Assembly (NCBI GenBank): GCA_947463785.1
Contig: CANHRG010000004.1
Coordinates: 62,001-126,000, forward strand
Source of the DNA: Sphingobacteriaceae bacterium
GTDB lineage: Bacteria; Bacteroidota; Bacteroidia; Sphingobacteriales; Sphingobacteriaceae
Length of the DNA stretch: 64,000 nucleotides
Reading direction: 5' to 3'
This document shows, one piece after another, positions 1-8,734 of the stretch. Positions within the stretch are counted from its first letter, which is position 1. Every line of letters starts with the position of its first letter. A program made the translations under genes and the position numbers. The notes beneath the pieces are model-generated. The model did no database searches and had not been told where the DNA came from. It saw only the letters and a program-made list of their open reading frames with translations.

Positions 1-883
1 TAATGGCAGCATTTTTAGCATCCAAGCCCAAAATGGCCCGCAAGCGGTTCACCTTGGGGTGCATTTTTTTCAACTCATCGGCCACTTTACTCGAGCCGAT
101 AAGAGTTAAGACGTTGATCTGACCTGACTGCATTAGCTTAGGCACAATGGTACTACCCCGGCCATATATCGTATTGATCACCCCTTTTGGGAAACACTTT
201 TTAAATGCTTCCAATAATGGGTAATGTAATAAGGTACCGTGCTTTGGTGGTTTAAAAAGCAGGGTATTGCCCATAATCAGAGCCGGAATTAGCGTGGTGA
301 AAGTCTCATTGAGCGGATAGTTGAAAGGGCCCATACAAAGTACAACTCCCAAGGGTGAACGCCGAATTTGGGCTACAATCCCCTGTTCAATCTCGAAACG
401 AGATGACTGGCGATCCAGTTCTTTCAAGGAATCAATAGTTGCATAAATGTATTCGATGGTACGGTCAAACTCTTTCACCGAATCGGCATGCGATTTACCA
501 ATTTCCCACATCAACAATTTGACCACCAAATTTTTCTGTTCAATAATTTCATGGGTAAAATGCTCTACACAGGCAATACGGTCGGCCACACTTATGGTGG
601 GCCATTCACCACGGCCATTGTCATAGGCTTTCACCGCAGCCTCCAAGGCTTCATCCGCTTCTTTTTGTCCGCAAATCGGGTAACTGCCAATTACCTTGCG
701 TTCTAAACCATTGGCTGTTTTGATACAGATTGGAGATAATACCGTATGGCGATCTCCGTTCCAGGGCTTCATTTGCCCATTACATAAATACTCAGATTGA
801 TGTAATTCTTTTTCTAAACGGAAAGCTTCCGGAATCTGCGATTCGGCTATAAAAAGCTCCGCAATGATTTCTTTTACACTCAT
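1..883 (-). CDS. Aldehyde dehydrogenase, GapN-like (NADP-dependent glyceraldehyde-3-phosphate dehydrogenase), 3' part outside window
   Basis: The reading frame opens at ATG 883 (MSVKEIIAELFIAESQIPEA) and runs uninterrupted off the left edge, giving about 294 N-terminal residues. It shows the aldehyde dehydrogenase N-terminal NAD(P)-binding fold: GPFNYPLNET, a FKPPKHGTLLHYP segment where most family members have KPSE/KPAE, and IGSS before the catalytic half. The shown part ends at GLDAKNAAI, so the catalytic Cys and Glu lie outside the window. The GPFNYPLNE and KPPKHG signatures fit the GapN branch, which oxidises glyceraldehyde 3-phosphate to 3-phosphoglycerate. Family assignment is firm. Substrate assignment is inference from these signatures. 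Confidence 0.8.
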   Translation of the reverse strand, partial: MSVKEIIAELFIAESQIPEAFRLEKELHQSEYLCNGQMKPWNGDRHTVLSPICIKTANGLERKVIGSYPICGQKEADEALEAAVKAYDNGRGEWPTISVADRIACVEHFTHEIIEQKNLVVKLLMWEIGKSHADSVKEFDRTIEYIYATIDSLKELDRQSSRFEIEQGIVAQIRRSPLGVVLCMGPFNYPLNETFTTLIPALIMGNTLLFKPPKHGTLLHYPLLEAFKKCFPKGVINTIYGRGSTIVPKLMQSGQINVLTLIGSSKVADELKKMHPKVNRLRAILGLDAKNAAI

Positions 884-1387
884 GGTTTTAAATTTCAATT
901 TGTTTAAAATCGGTGTAGGGATTGTTAATCAGCTAGCTAAATAAGCCAGTCCACATGCAATTAACCAAATGAGATACTCAGTACATTCGGTTTATATATA
1001 TGCAATATACAAACAGTTTTTTCTGTACAGGCATCCATGAAATAATAACACCTAAACTAGCAAGCGTTCAATCGGTATAGATATAGTCTTCATTAATATT
1101 AAGAAATTGGCTTTAGCTGCCTCCTCTATTAGTCGAGAGCTCATTTTTGAAAACTAGAAGATTTTAGGTTTTTCTAATTTGAGCACTGGCTCGCTGACGG
1201 CCACTTCATTAAAATAATTACTCTTACAACTAATGAGATCGTTCGAGAATCAGCGTCGATACCATTTCAATTGATAGAAGGAACCATCAAAACGACATTC
1301 TTAAAAGATTGGTATTGAAAAGCAGTTTAATAATTAGAGAAAGTACTCGAAACCAATAATTGAATATCACTGGTTAAAATTTAGTTG
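884..1387. other. Intergenic stretch without recognisable gene
   Basis: About 500 bp between the gapN-like start and tRNA-Ser. It is AT-rich with stops in all frames. I found no convincing coding sequence, strong terminator or clear TAnnTTTG promoter. The gapN promoter must lie here but I could not place it. Confidence 0.5.
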
Positions 1388-1474
1388 CGGAGAGAGAGGG
1401 ATTCGAACCCTCGATACCCTTGCGAGTATACAAACTTTCCAGGCTTGCTCTTTCGACCACTCAGACATCTCTCC
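1388..1474 (-). tRNA. tRNA-Ser(GGA)
   Basis: Read on the minus strand this folds as an 87-nt class II tRNA. The acceptor stem is GGAGAGA paired with TCTCTCC plus G discriminator, there is a long variable arm, and the T arm contains GGTTCGAATCC. The anticodon loop CTGGAAA gives anticodon GGA (Ser, UCC/UCU). CCA is not encoded. The discriminator and long variable arm fit serine. Confidence 0.93.
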
Positions 1475-1493
1475 GAAAAGGAGGACAAAAGTA

Positions 1494-2513
1494 TCAATTT
1501 TCTGTTAATTCGCCGCGTAAATTTAAGGGCAGCATACGGGCTACTACATCAATCGGCTTACCCGAACCGAGCAAGAACATCAATTTGGTTACTGCCGCTT
1601 CAAAAGTCATATCAAAACCGCTTACCACACCCATTTCTTTAAGCTGGCGACTGGTTTCATAACGACCCAATTCTACTGAACCGCCTCGGCATTGGGAAAT
1701 ATCCAATATCAATTTTCCACTATCGATGGTTCTTTGCAAAGCATCTAAAAACCATTGTTCTGTACTGGTATTTCCGGCTCCATAAGTTTCCAAAATAACA
1801 GCCTTACAATCTGAATTTAATACCGCATTTACCATTTGTTCGTTAATACCCGGGTATAATTTGAGCACAGCTATGGCGGTGTCGAAATCTTTGTGAACTT
1901 TTAGTGGCTTGTTGGCTACTTTGGCAATATAGCTTTCGAAAAAGCTGAAATGCACCCCAGCTTCGGCTAATAAAGGGTAATTTGGAGATTGAAATGCTTC
2001 AAACTTAGCCGAATTGTATTTGGTTGAGCGATTGCCTCTCAGTAATTGATAATCGAAATAAATGCAAACCTCGGGAGCCACAGCCTGTCCACCCTGTTTT
2101 TCAGCTGCAATCATGATAGCTGTAATCAGGTTCTCTTTCGCATCCGTCCTAATCTCATCAATGGGTAATTGCGAACCGGTTAACACCACCGGCTTGGCCA
2201 AGCCTTCGAGCATAAAACTCAAAGCCGAAGCCGTAAAAGCCATGGTATCCGATCCGTGCAAAACCACAAATCCGTCGTATTTATCGTAGTTCTTCTCAAT
2301 TAATTTGGCAATATCCACCCAAATTCCTGGGTTCATATCGGATGAATCAATGATTGGATCGAATGAATGAACTGTTAATTGGTGATTAAGCCGTTGCAAT
2401 TCGGGCACATTGTCTTTAATTTGCTTGAAGTCAAAAGGAAGCAGTACGCCACTTTTTTCGTCATGCACCATTCCAATGGTACCGCCGGTATAAATGATAA
2501 GAATATTGGCCAT
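1494..2513 (-). CDS. ansA: Type I L-asparaginase
   Basis: 339 aa, usual length for cytoplasmic type I asparaginases. It hydrolyses L-asparagine to aspartate and ammonia. Both signature threonine motifs are present: YTGGTIGMV at residues 8-16 and LHGSDTMAFTAS near 85-96. There is no signal peptide. The gene ends 20 bp before tRNA-Ser and follows tatD by 26 bp on the same strand, so the two may be co-transcribed. A second, unrelated asparaginase-type enzyme (Ntn-hydrolase isoaspartyl peptidase) lies at 62594. Confidence 0.92.
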   Translation of the reverse strand: MANILIIYTGGTIGMVHDEKSGVLLPFDFKQIKDNVPELQRLNHQLTVHSFDPIIDSSDMNPGIWVDIAKLIEKNYDKYDGFVVLHGSDTMAFTASALSFMLEGLAKPVVLTGSQLPIDEIRTDAKENLITAIMIAAEKQGGQAVAPEVCIYFDYQLLRGNRSTKYNSAKFEAFQSPNYPLLAEAGVHFSFFESYIAKVANKPLKVHKDFDTAIAVLKLYPGINEQMVNAVLNSDCKAVILETYGAGNTSTEQWFLDALQRTIDSGKLILDISQCRGGSVELGRYETSRQLKEMGVVSGFDMTFEAAVTKLMFLLGSGKPIDVVARMLPLNLRGELTEN

Positions 2514-2539
2514 AATTGATTAGACCTCAAATATCGCAA

Positions 2540-3307
2540 CTATATCCCAAATATTTTGATGGAATTTTCGGTGGTAATTTCTGCCAGTTTGGCTACAGAA
2601 GTTTGATGCAAATCGGCAACTTTTTGAGCCACATGAATCAAATAGCTGCTTTCATTGGGCTTACCTCTAAAAGGAACCGGAGTGAGGTAAGGTGAATCGG
2701 TCTCCAGTACAATGTGCTGCAATGGAAGCTGAGCAACAACCGTATCTAAACCGGCATTTTTATAGGTTACCACGCCTCCAATTCCCAAATAAAAGCCCAA
2801 GTCAATAATTTTATGGGCCTGCTCTAGTGAACCGGTAAAACAGTGGAATATGCCTCTCAATTTTTCATCGTTTTCTGACAATAAAACCTGATATACTTCG
2901 TCGAAAGCATCACGGCAGTGAATCACGATAGGTAAATTAAGCTTCTTAGCCCACCCAATTTGGGCTCTAAAGGCTTCAAGCTGGTTTTCAAGAGTCGATT
3001 TATCCCAGTACAAATCAATACCTATTTCACCAATCGCGTAGATAGGCTGATGGGGAATTTGATCGTGTATGGTTTGTAATTGATTTCTGAAATCGGCTTT
3101 TACATCACATGGGTGAAGGCCAAGCATCGGAAAACAATGCTCCGGATAGTTCTTAGCCAAATTCATGACCATGGGAATAGATTCTACATCAACATTAGGT
3201 AAAAACAAGCGACTCACCTGATTGTCCAATGCCCTTTGCATCAATTGATCAAGTTGCGCCTGGTCTTTTTCGTAATATAGATGTGTATGCGTATCTGTCA
3301 GAACCAT
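2540..3307 (-). CDS. tatD: TatD-family metal-dependent hydrolase / DNase
   Basis: 255 aa TIM-barrel amidohydrolase. Metal-binding motifs are visible: DTHTHLY at the N-terminus, GEIGIDLYWD with the conserved Glu, PIVIHCRDAF, HCFTGS, and LETDSPYLTP near the C-terminus, with the catalytic Asp. The family removes 3' nucleotides from DNA or RNA. A TAGTTTTG box (3312-3319, minus) lies exactly 4 nt before the ATG, so the mRNA is probably leaderless. Its -33 region overlaps the terminator of the FKBP gene. Confidence 0.9.
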   Translation of the reverse strand: MVLTDTHTHLYYEKDQAQLDQLMQRALDNQVSRLFLPNVDVESIPMVMNLAKNYPEHCFPMLGLHPCDVKADFRNQLQTIHDQIPHQPIYAIGEIGIDLYWDKSTLENQLEAFRAQIGWAKKLNLPIVIHCRDAFDEVYQVLLSENDEKLRGIFHCFTGSLEQAHKIIDLGFYLGIGGVVTYKNAGLDTVVAQLPLQHIVLETDSPYLTPVPFRGKPNESSYLIHVAQKVADLHQTSVAKLAEITTENSIKIFGI

Positions 3308-3311
3308 AATT

Positions 3312-3319
3312 CAAAACTA
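3312..3319 (-). promoter_or_regulatory. -7 box of tatD, 4 nt from start codon
   Basis: TAGTTTTG matches TAnnTTTG. With this spacing transcription would start at or within the ATG. No good TTTG was found 18-20 bp upstream. Confidence 0.5.
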
Positions 3320-3326
3320 AACAAAA

Positions 3327-3352
3327 AGCCCCCTGAAATTATCAGAGGGCTT
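3327..3352 (-). terminator. Rho-independent terminator of the FKBP gene
   Basis: GC-rich hairpin (AAGCCCTCTGA arm against TCAGGGGGCTT, minus strand) followed by a T run, 15 bp after the FKBP stop codon. Confidence 0.8.
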
Positions 3353-3366
3353 CAATTTTGTAAGGT

Positions 3367-4311
3367 TTATTTTTTTACTGGCGGAGGTGGCGGAACTGCT
3401 TTACCAGCTTTGATTGCCACTACCTCAATTTCGAATACTAAAGGTGTAAACGGAGGTATACCCGGACCACCTTGTTGGCCGTAAGCCAGGGTTGATGGAA
3501 TAACCAAAGTGGCTTTGGTGCCTTTCGGAAACAACATCAAGCCCTCGTCAAAACCAGGGATGCTTTGGTTCATTCCTACAGCTACTTTTAACGGACTGTA
3601 TGGACGCATGGCGTTAAATACGCCAGCTTTTTTTGCTACTTCCGGATTGCTGGTATCGAATACCTTTCCGCTCATAAAAGAACCGGTATAGTTTACTTCT
3701 ACTGTATCACCTACAGCAGGCTTTGGACCTGAGCCTGTAGTGGCAACGGCATAATTTAAGCCCGATGGCGTAGTAGTAACTTTTAAGCTTTTAGATTGGA
3801 TATACGATTTGATTTTTCCGCCTTCTGCTTTTTTAGCAGCTTCGGCATCGGCTTTAATATACTCGTCAATTTTTGCACCGAAAATGCTATCGTTCAGTTT
3901 TCCTTTCGGAATAACTTTTTCAACTTTTAAGGTGAAAATGATGAATTGATCTTTTCCGGCAAAAGTAGGTTTAGGCTGACCAGTTTTAGCAGCTAAAGTA
4001 TCCAAGTTGATTTTAAATGTAGCACTATCACCTTCGCTTAACAATTGTAAACCAGCGTATAAATCGCCGTTGAAACTAGGTTTTTGGCAAACCAAGAAAG
4101 CCGGACGATCGGTATCGTAGGTACTAAAAATCACTGAATCTTTCTCTGTACGTTGAATTCCTTTAATTACGATAAAGTCACCTTCTTTAATGCTTGCTCC
4201 ATCGGCATCTTCATGAATGTTATACTGTAAACCACCTTCGGCAGTTTTAAAGCGGTTACAGCTACTTAAGGTTAAGGCAGCTAAGCCCAAAATGATCAGA
4301 TTTTTTTTCAT
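3367..4311 (-). CDS. FKBP-type peptidyl-prolyl isomerase lipoprotein
   Basis: 314 aa. The N-terminus is a lipoprotein signal with lipobox LSSC at residues 16-19. Residues about 30-135 form a degenerate FKBP-like domain, followed by a Lys/Ala-rich linker and a C-terminal FKBP domain (about 175-300) with VNYTGSFMSGKVFDTS, IPGFDEGLMLFPKGTKA and PSTLAYG. The tail is proline-rich (PPPPPVKK). It is probably an envelope-anchored folding catalyst. It is separated by 15 bp from the upstream DHH gene and probably co-transcribed with it. The C-terminal domain keeps the usual active-site aromatics. The N-terminal one looks non-catalytic. Confidence 0.88.
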   Translation of the reverse strand: MKKNLIILGLAALTLSSCNRFKTAEGGLQYNIHEDADGASIKEGDFIVIKGIQRTEKDSVIFSTYDTDRPAFLVCQKPSFNGDLYAGLQLLSEGDSATFKINLDTLAAKTGQPKPTFAGKDQFIIFTLKVEKVIPKGKLNDSIFGAKIDEYIKADAEAAKKAEGGKIKSYIQSKSLKVTTTPSGLNYAVATTGSGPKPAVGDTVEVNYTGSFMSGKVFDTSNPEVAKKAGVFNAMRPYSPLKVAVGMNQSIPGFDEGLMLFPKGTKATLVIPSTLAYGQQGGPGIPPFTPLVFEIEVVAIKAGKAVPPPPPVKK

Positions 4312-4326
4312 TTGTTTTGATATAAT

Positions 4327-5334
4327 TTATTGCAATAATAAGCTTTTATAAGTTGGTAAAAGATTTTTAAACTGTTGAATTACGCTTTCGAACGGATCGT
4401 CTGAAGCACCACCTGCTGCGTTGCGGTGACCGCCACCGTTGAAGTACTTTTTACAAATCTCATTAGCAGGGAAATCACCGGTTGATCTGAGTGACAATTT
4501 AACCCTATCGGGACGTTCAATAATTAATGCCGCCAAGCGGATGCCATTAATCGATAAAGCGTAGTTTACCAGTCCTTCCGTGTCTCCAGTCAGGATATTG
4601 AATTGCTCCAGATCTGCTTTGGAAACCCAGATTAATGCTGCATTAAATTCAGAAAACACCTCTAAACGGTTCGATAAGCAATGTCCCAGGAAACGTAAGC
4701 GATCCTCCGATGAATTATCGTAAATCAGCTGGTGAATTCGGTAATTATCTGCCCCTTTTTTGATCAATTCTGCCACAATCAGGTGAACTTCAGCCGTAGT
4801 AGTTGGATATTTAAAGGATCCAGAATCCGTAAGAATGCCGGTATACAAACAGTCGGCAACATCTTTAGAAATCAATTCAGGCTCTTGCATTAAATCGGCA
4901 ATAAACTCATAAATGAGTTGAGCTGTTGAACATGCGCTCACCCGCCAATGTCTGAAATCGTCAAAATCAACCGGATCCAAATGGTGGTCGATCAATATTT
5001 TTTTTGCAGCTGATGCACCAACCCACTCGCCCATCTCGTTTATCCGCGAAAGCGCATTAAAATCCAAACAAAAAATAAAATCTGCTGCAGCGATGAATTC
5101 TTTCGATTGCTCTTCTTGTTCAGTGTAAATGATGACTTCCCCATTATTGGGCAGCCAATGCAAAAAAATAGGGTAATCGGTAGGGGTAATTACCTGAACA
5201 TGATGCCCATTTTGAATCAAGTAATTATACAAGCCCAATGAAGAGCCCATTGCATCACCATCGGGTTTATGGTGAGTGGTAATCACAATTTTTTTGGGTT
5301 GGGATAATGACTCTTTGAGTTCGGCTAAATTCAT
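4327..5334 (-). CDS. DHH/DHHA1 phosphoesterase, NrnA-like (oligoribonuclease / pAp phosphatase)
   Basis: 335 aa. The N-terminal DHH domain has HHKPDGDAMGSS (residues 21-32), LDFN and DHHLDP. The C-terminal DHHA1 domain has GGGHRNAAGG near residues 301-310. This architecture is that of NrnA-type enzymes, which degrade nano-RNA (2-5 nt) and dephosphorylate pAp. A TAGTTTTG box lies about 26 nt before the ATG. Cyclic-dinucleotide phosphodiesterases share the fold, so the substrate is inferred. Confidence 0.87.
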   Translation of the reverse strand: MNLAELKESLSQPKKIVITTHHKPDGDAMGSSLGLYNYLIQNGHHVQVITPTDYPIFLHWLPNNGEVIIYTEQEEQSKEFIAAADFIFCLDFNALSRINEMGEWVGASAAKKILIDHHLDPVDFDDFRHWRVSACSTAQLIYEFIADLMQEPELISKDVADCLYTGILTDSGSFKYPTTTAEVHLIVAELIKKGADNYRIHQLIYDNSSEDRLRFLGHCLSNRLEVFSEFNAALIWVSKADLEQFNILTGDTEGLVNYALSINGIRLAALIIERPDRVKLSLRSTGDFPANEICKKYFNGGGHRNAAGGASDDPFESVIQQFKNLLPTYKSLLLQ

Positions 5335-5462
5335 GCAGTATTACTTGGGCGTATAAACTACAAAACTATCAAAAACCTTCAGGATAACTAACATCAGGGC
5401 TGAAATCATTATGCTTTGGTACTGTTTTTGGAGCTGGGGTGGTTAATTACATACAAAAAGCG

Positions 5463-5470
5463 TACTTTTG
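5463..5470 (+). promoter_or_regulatory. -7 box of ndk
   Basis: TACTTTTG fits TAnnTTTG exactly and lies 15 nt before the ndk ATG. No clear TTTG was found at the expected -33 distance. Confidence 0.55.
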
Positions 5471-5485
5471 CACAAAATTTAAACA

Positions 5486-5905
5486 ATGGCAACTAACAGA
5501 ACTTTTACAATGATTAAGCCCGATGCCGTTAAAAACGGACATATCGGTGCGATTTTGAACGATATTATTGCTGGTGGCTTTAAAATTGTGGCCATGAAAT
5601 ATACCCGCTTAAGTGCTGAAAAAGCTGGCGAATTTTATGCCATTCACAAAGAGCGTCCATTTTTTGGCGAATTGGTAGATTTCATGTCATCTGGACCGAT
5701 TGTAGCTGCAATCTTAGAGAAAGACAATGCCATCGAAGATTTCAGAAAGTTAATCGGAAACACGGATCCTGCGAAAGCAGACGCCGGAACAATCCGCAAC
5801 AAATACGCAAAATCTATTGATGCAAACGCAATTCATGGCTCAGACTCTGATGCCAATGCAGAAATTGAAGGTAACTTCTACTTCTCTGCTTTCGAACGTT
5901 TCTAA
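5486..5905 (+). CDS. ndk: Nucleoside diphosphate kinase
   Basis: 139 aa, the usual length. It transfers the gamma-phosphate between nucleoside triphosphates and diphosphates through a phosphohistidine. It starts [18 protein letters not shown], and the active-site region [15 protein letters not shown] carries the catalytic His at about residue 118. It is monocistronic, between its own promoter and a bidirectional terminator. Confidence 0.97.
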   Translation: MATNRTFTMIKPDAVKNGHIGAILNDIIAGGFKIVAMKYTRLSAEKAGEFYAIHKERPFFGELVDFMSSGPIVAAILEKDNAIEDFRKLIGNTDPAKADAGTIRNKYAKSIDANAIHGSDSDANAEIEGNFYFSAFERF

Positions 5906-5922
5906 ACCACTAGATACTTATC

Positions 5923-5948
5923 AAAAAGGCCTCGAATGAGGCCTTTTT
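5923..5948. terminator. Bidirectional terminator between ndk and DUF721 gene
   Basis: Perfect 11-bp hairpin (AAAAAGGCCTC / GAGGCCTTTTT, loop GAAT) with A and T runs on both sides. It serves ndk on + and the recF operon on -. Confidence 0.9.
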
Positions 5949-5951
5949 AGT

Positions 5952-6245
5952 TTATAACAATACGATCTCCTCAATTACGGTTCCGCCAGCCTTTTCGTTC
6001 ATCTTCTCTATAATTTGTGAGCGCATCATCACCAATTCGTTTTTGATAACTGATGACTCGACACGGACGAAAAGTTTTTTATCGCGGATGTATATTTCCT
6101 TAGTTCGGTTGGCAATGGCCGGACCCATAAGTTCTGGCCAAGCGGCAATCAAAGAAGTTTCATCAAACTTGCGCTGCAGCTTGTAAACTTGTAGCAGTTG
6201 CTCCAAGGCTTCTTTGATACTTTTATCGTTAGTTTTTCGGATCAC
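5952..6245 (-). CDS. DUF721 / DciA-like protein
   Basis: 97 aa. The DUF721 family includes DciA, the loader or activator of the replicative helicase in many bacteria. The characteristic W-P-x-L-x-G segment (AAWPELMGPAIANRTKEIYI) and the following LFVRVESSVIKNELVMMR are present. Its start overlaps the recF stop by 4 bp, so the two are translationally coupled. Placement after recF is common in Bacteroidota and fits a DNA replication or repair role. Confidence 0.8.
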   Translation of the reverse strand: MIRKTNDKSIKEALEQLLQVYKLQRKFDETSLIAAWPELMGPAIANRTKEIYIRDKKLFVRVESSVIKNELVMMRSQIIEKMNEKAGGTVIEEIVLL

Positions 6246-7345
6246 GAGCTCACCACCTTTCCTTGATTGACATCAAAAATCAATACCTCTTCACCAATTT
6301 CGTCAAAAATTGTTTGGATACGTGTCCGGCTGGTATCGGTAATGAAAATCTGTCCAAAATCATGATCGGATACTTTTTGCATCAATTTTCGGGTACGCAA
6401 ATCGTCGAGCTTATCAAAAATATCATCCAAGAGTAGTAGGGGCTCAAACCCGTTTTCTTGCTTTAAATACGTATACTGAGCAAGTTTTAGCGCAATTAGA
6501 AACGATTTCTGCTGACCTTGAGATCCGAATTTTTTTAAAGGCATTCCGTGAATCGTAAACACCAAATCGTCCTTATGAATTCCAACTGTGGTACGTTCCA
6601 GAATTCGATCCTTCTCTACGTTTTTAAGCAATAAGTTCGTTAAGCTATCCTGATGTAAGGGCGAATTGTAAACCAAGCTCACTTGCTCGGCATCCTCACT
6701 CAAAAAAGAATAATGTTGATTGAAAATTTCGGTAAAGCGTTCCATAAATGAGCGCCGCTTTTGGTAGATTACAGCTCCCGAATTCACCAACTGCTCGTCA
6801 AATATTTCCAATAATGTAGGGTCATATTTCCCTATTTGTGCAATTTGGCGCAACAAGGCGTTCCGGTTGCTCAATACTTTATTGTACTGAATCAGTTCAT
6901 CTAGGTATTTACGGTCAGTCTGACTGATGGCATTATCCATGAACTTGCGTCGCTCTTCACTGCCTTCAATCACAATGCTTACATCGTATGGAGAAATCAT
7001 CACCAAAGGGAAAAGCCCAATATGATCTGCTAATCGCTGATATTCCTTCTTATTGCGCTTAAACTGTTTCTTCTGATTTCGCTTTAAGGAACAAGCAATG
7101 GTTTCGTCTTTTGCCTTCAAATCAAAAGTACCCTGTACCATAAAAAAATCGGCACCTTGCCTAATTTGTTGGGTATCTATGGGATTAAAATAACTTTTAC
7201 AAAGCGAAAGGTAATGTATGGCGTCCAGCAAATTCGTTTTACCCGCACCATTATTACCCGTAAAAGCATTGACAGTTTTAGAAAACTTCAATTCGGCTTC
7301 TTCGTAATTTTTAAAATTGAGGAGAGATAAGCGCTGTAACCACAT
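6242..7345 (-). CDS. recF: DNA replication/repair protein RecF
   Basis: 367 aa, full length. Walker A GNNGAGKTNLLDAIHYL lies at residues 30-46, the ABC-type signature FGSQGQQKSFLIALKLAQ near 269-286, and Walker B LLLLDDIFDKLD after it. RecF loads RecA with RecOR at gaps, and recO is in this window at 28600. A TAAATTTG box (7356-7363, minus) lies 10 nt upstream of the ATG, so the leader is very short. Confidence 0.95.
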   Translation of the reverse strand: MWLQRLSLLNFKNYEEAELKFSKTVNAFTGNNGAGKTNLLDAIHYLSLCKSYFNPIDTQQIRQGADFFMVQGTFDLKAKDETIACSLKRNQKKQFKRNKKEYQRLADHIGLFPLVMISPYDVSIVIEGSEERRKFMDNAISQTDRKYLDELIQYNKVLSNRNALLRQIAQIGKYDPTLLEIFDEQLVNSGAVIYQKRRSFMERFTEIFNQHYSFLSEDAEQVSLVYNSPLHQDSLTNLLLKNVEKDRILERTTVGIHKDDLVFTIHGMPLKKFGSQGQQKSFLIALKLAQYTYLKQENGFEPLLLLDDIFDKLDDLRTRKLMQKVSDHDFGQIFITDTSRTRIQTIFDEIGEEVLIFDVNQGKVVSS

Positions 7346-7420
7346 ACAATACCGTCAAATTTACAATTTAGCTTTGGTAAAGCGGTATCTGATCAAAAAA
7401 TATGGCTATTAATTTAAGGG

Positions 7421-7450
7421 TTGATACTTAGGCTTAAAACTGTATTTTTG
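7421..7450 (+). promoter_or_regulatory. Promoter of the TPR gene
   Basis: TTG at 7421-7423, 19 bp, then TATTTTTG at 7443-7450: a good match to the Bacteroidota -33/-7 promoter. It is 22 nt from the ATG at 7473. Confidence 0.65.
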
Positions 7451-7472
7451 CATTCTTGTAAATAAGTAACGC

Positions 7473-8153
7473 ATGGCAAAGAAGCAAACCGCAACACCTG
7501 AACCTGAGGTTCAAGCAGAAAAGACTACCAGTAGTTTCATTCAGGAAAACACCAAAAGCTTAATCATTATTGGTGGCGCAATCCTGGCACTGCTACTTTT
7601 ATATTTCGGATACCAAAAATTTTATTTGGCACCGCGAGCAGAGAAAGCAGCAAACGAGATGTTCAAAGCTGAACAATATGCCACAATAGATTCTTTAGCC
7701 GATAAAGCGATTAATGGTGATGGATCTTACCCTGGTTTTGAAAAAATTGCCGAAGAGTATTCGAATACTAAATCAGCTAACATCGCCAACGCCTATTTGG
7801 GTGGCTTATACTTGAGAAAAGGTCAATTTGAAAAAGCCGTTGAAGCTTTAGGGAATTACAGCAGCACTGGAAGTCCGGTAATTGATCCATTGGTTTTAGG
7901 TATGTTGGGAGATGCCTACTCTGAATTGAAAGATTACGGCAAAGCCATTACTTACTATAAAAAGGCAGCAAACAAAACCGAAAACTCGTTTACAAGCCCC
8001 CTTTTCTTAAAAAAATTAGGTTTGGTTTACGAAGAAGAGAAAGATTTTGAAGCCGCTTTAAAAGCGTACCAAACCATTAAAGAAAAATATCCTGAGAGTG
8101 CAGAAGCAGGCAATATCGATCAGTACATTGCCCGTGTTGAAGCTCAGCAATAA
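7473..8153 (+). CDS. Membrane-anchored tetratricopeptide repeat protein (YfgM-like architecture)
   Basis: 226 aa. The N-terminus is charged, one membrane segment covers about residues 31-49 (SLIIIGGAILALLLLYFGY), and the rest is TPR helices (for example AYLGGLYLRKGQFEKAVEAL and GDAYSELKDYGKAITYYKKAA). The topology and size resemble YfgM/BamD-associated TPR proteins, which act as periplasmic scaffolds. The exact partner is unknown. A hairpin terminator follows at 8174. Confidence 0.75.
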   Translation: MAKKQTATPEPEVQAEKTTSSFIQENTKSLIIIGGAILALLLLYFGYQKFYLAPRAEKAANEMFKAEQYATIDSLADKAINGDGSYPGFEKIAEEYSNTKSANIANAYLGGLYLRKGQFEKAVEALGNYSSTGSPVIDPLVLGMLGDAYSELKDYGKAITYYKKAANKTENSFTSPLFLKKLGLVYEEEKDFEAALKAYQTIKEKYPESAEAGNIDQYIARVEAQQ

Positions 8154-8173
8154 TTAGTAAAACGTCATTTTTT

Positions 8174-8204
8174 AGAAAGCTTGCCCGTATACGGCAGGCT
8201 TTCT
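8174..8204 (+). terminator. Terminator of the TPR gene overlapping the ribH promoter
   Basis: Imperfect hairpin (AAAGC..TGCC / GGCA..GCTTT) followed by a T-rich stretch. That T-rich stretch is also the ribH -7 region. Confidence 0.65.
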
Positions 8205-8205
8205 T

Positions 8206-8213
8206 TATTTTTG
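8206..8213 (+). promoter_or_regulatory. -7 box of ribH, 4 nt from start codon
   Basis: TATTTTTG matches TAnnTTTG. The ATG is at 8218, so the transcript is predicted to be leaderless. A weak TTG lies at 8181-8183, 22 bp upstream. Confidence 0.5.
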
Positions 8214-8217
8214 GGCT

Positions 8218-8712
8218 ATGGCAACATCCTTAAAGAATCTGTCTGACTTTTCGCACACCCAAGTAGCGGATGCATCTCCATTCCGATTTGGTATTGTGGT
8301 AGCAGAGTGGAATGCAGAAATCACGCATGCGCTTTATGAAGGAGCTTACAATAGCCTCATCCAATATGGCGCTGCTACAGAACACATTCATACCATTCAG
8401 GTTCCTGGAAGCTATGAACTTATTGCCGGAGCAGACATGCTTTTAGCTTACAAAAACTTCAATGCGGTAATTTGCCTCGGCTGTGTGATCCAAGGCGAAA
8501 CCCGTCATTTTGACTTTATTTGTGACGCGGTTGCAAATGGACTGGCGCAAGTAGCTATTAAATACAATAAACCGGTTATTTTTGGTGTATTGACTACCGA
8601 TAATGCTCAACAGGCAAAAGACAGATCGGGTGGGAAACACGGTAATAAAGGTGTTGAAGCTGCCGTTACAGCTATACAAATGGCTAACATTCAGCATCAG
8701 CTAGCCATTTGA
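8218..8712 (+). CDS. ribH: 6,7-dimethyl-8-ribityllumazine synthase
   Basis: 164 aa. It is the penultimate riboflavin enzyme, condensing 5-amino-6-ribitylaminouracil with 3,4-dihydroxy-2-butanone 4-phosphate. Family motifs are visible: FGIVVAEWNAEIT, VPGSYELI, CLGCVIQGETRHFDFI (His is catalytic), and FGVLTTDNAQQAKDR with HGNKGVEAA. The rest of the pathway is not in the window. A 38-aa lipoprotein gene follows after 22 bp. Confidence 0.97.
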   Translation: MATSLKNLSDFSHTQVADASPFRFGIVVAEWNAEITHALYEGAYNSLIQYGAATEHIHTIQVPGSYELIAGADMLLAYKNFNAVICLGCVIQGETRHFDFICDAVANGLAQVAIKYNKPVIFGVLTTDNAQQAKDRSGGKHGNKGVEAAVTAIQMANIQHQLAI

Positions 8713-8734
8713 TCACCGTAAAAAAAGAGAAGAA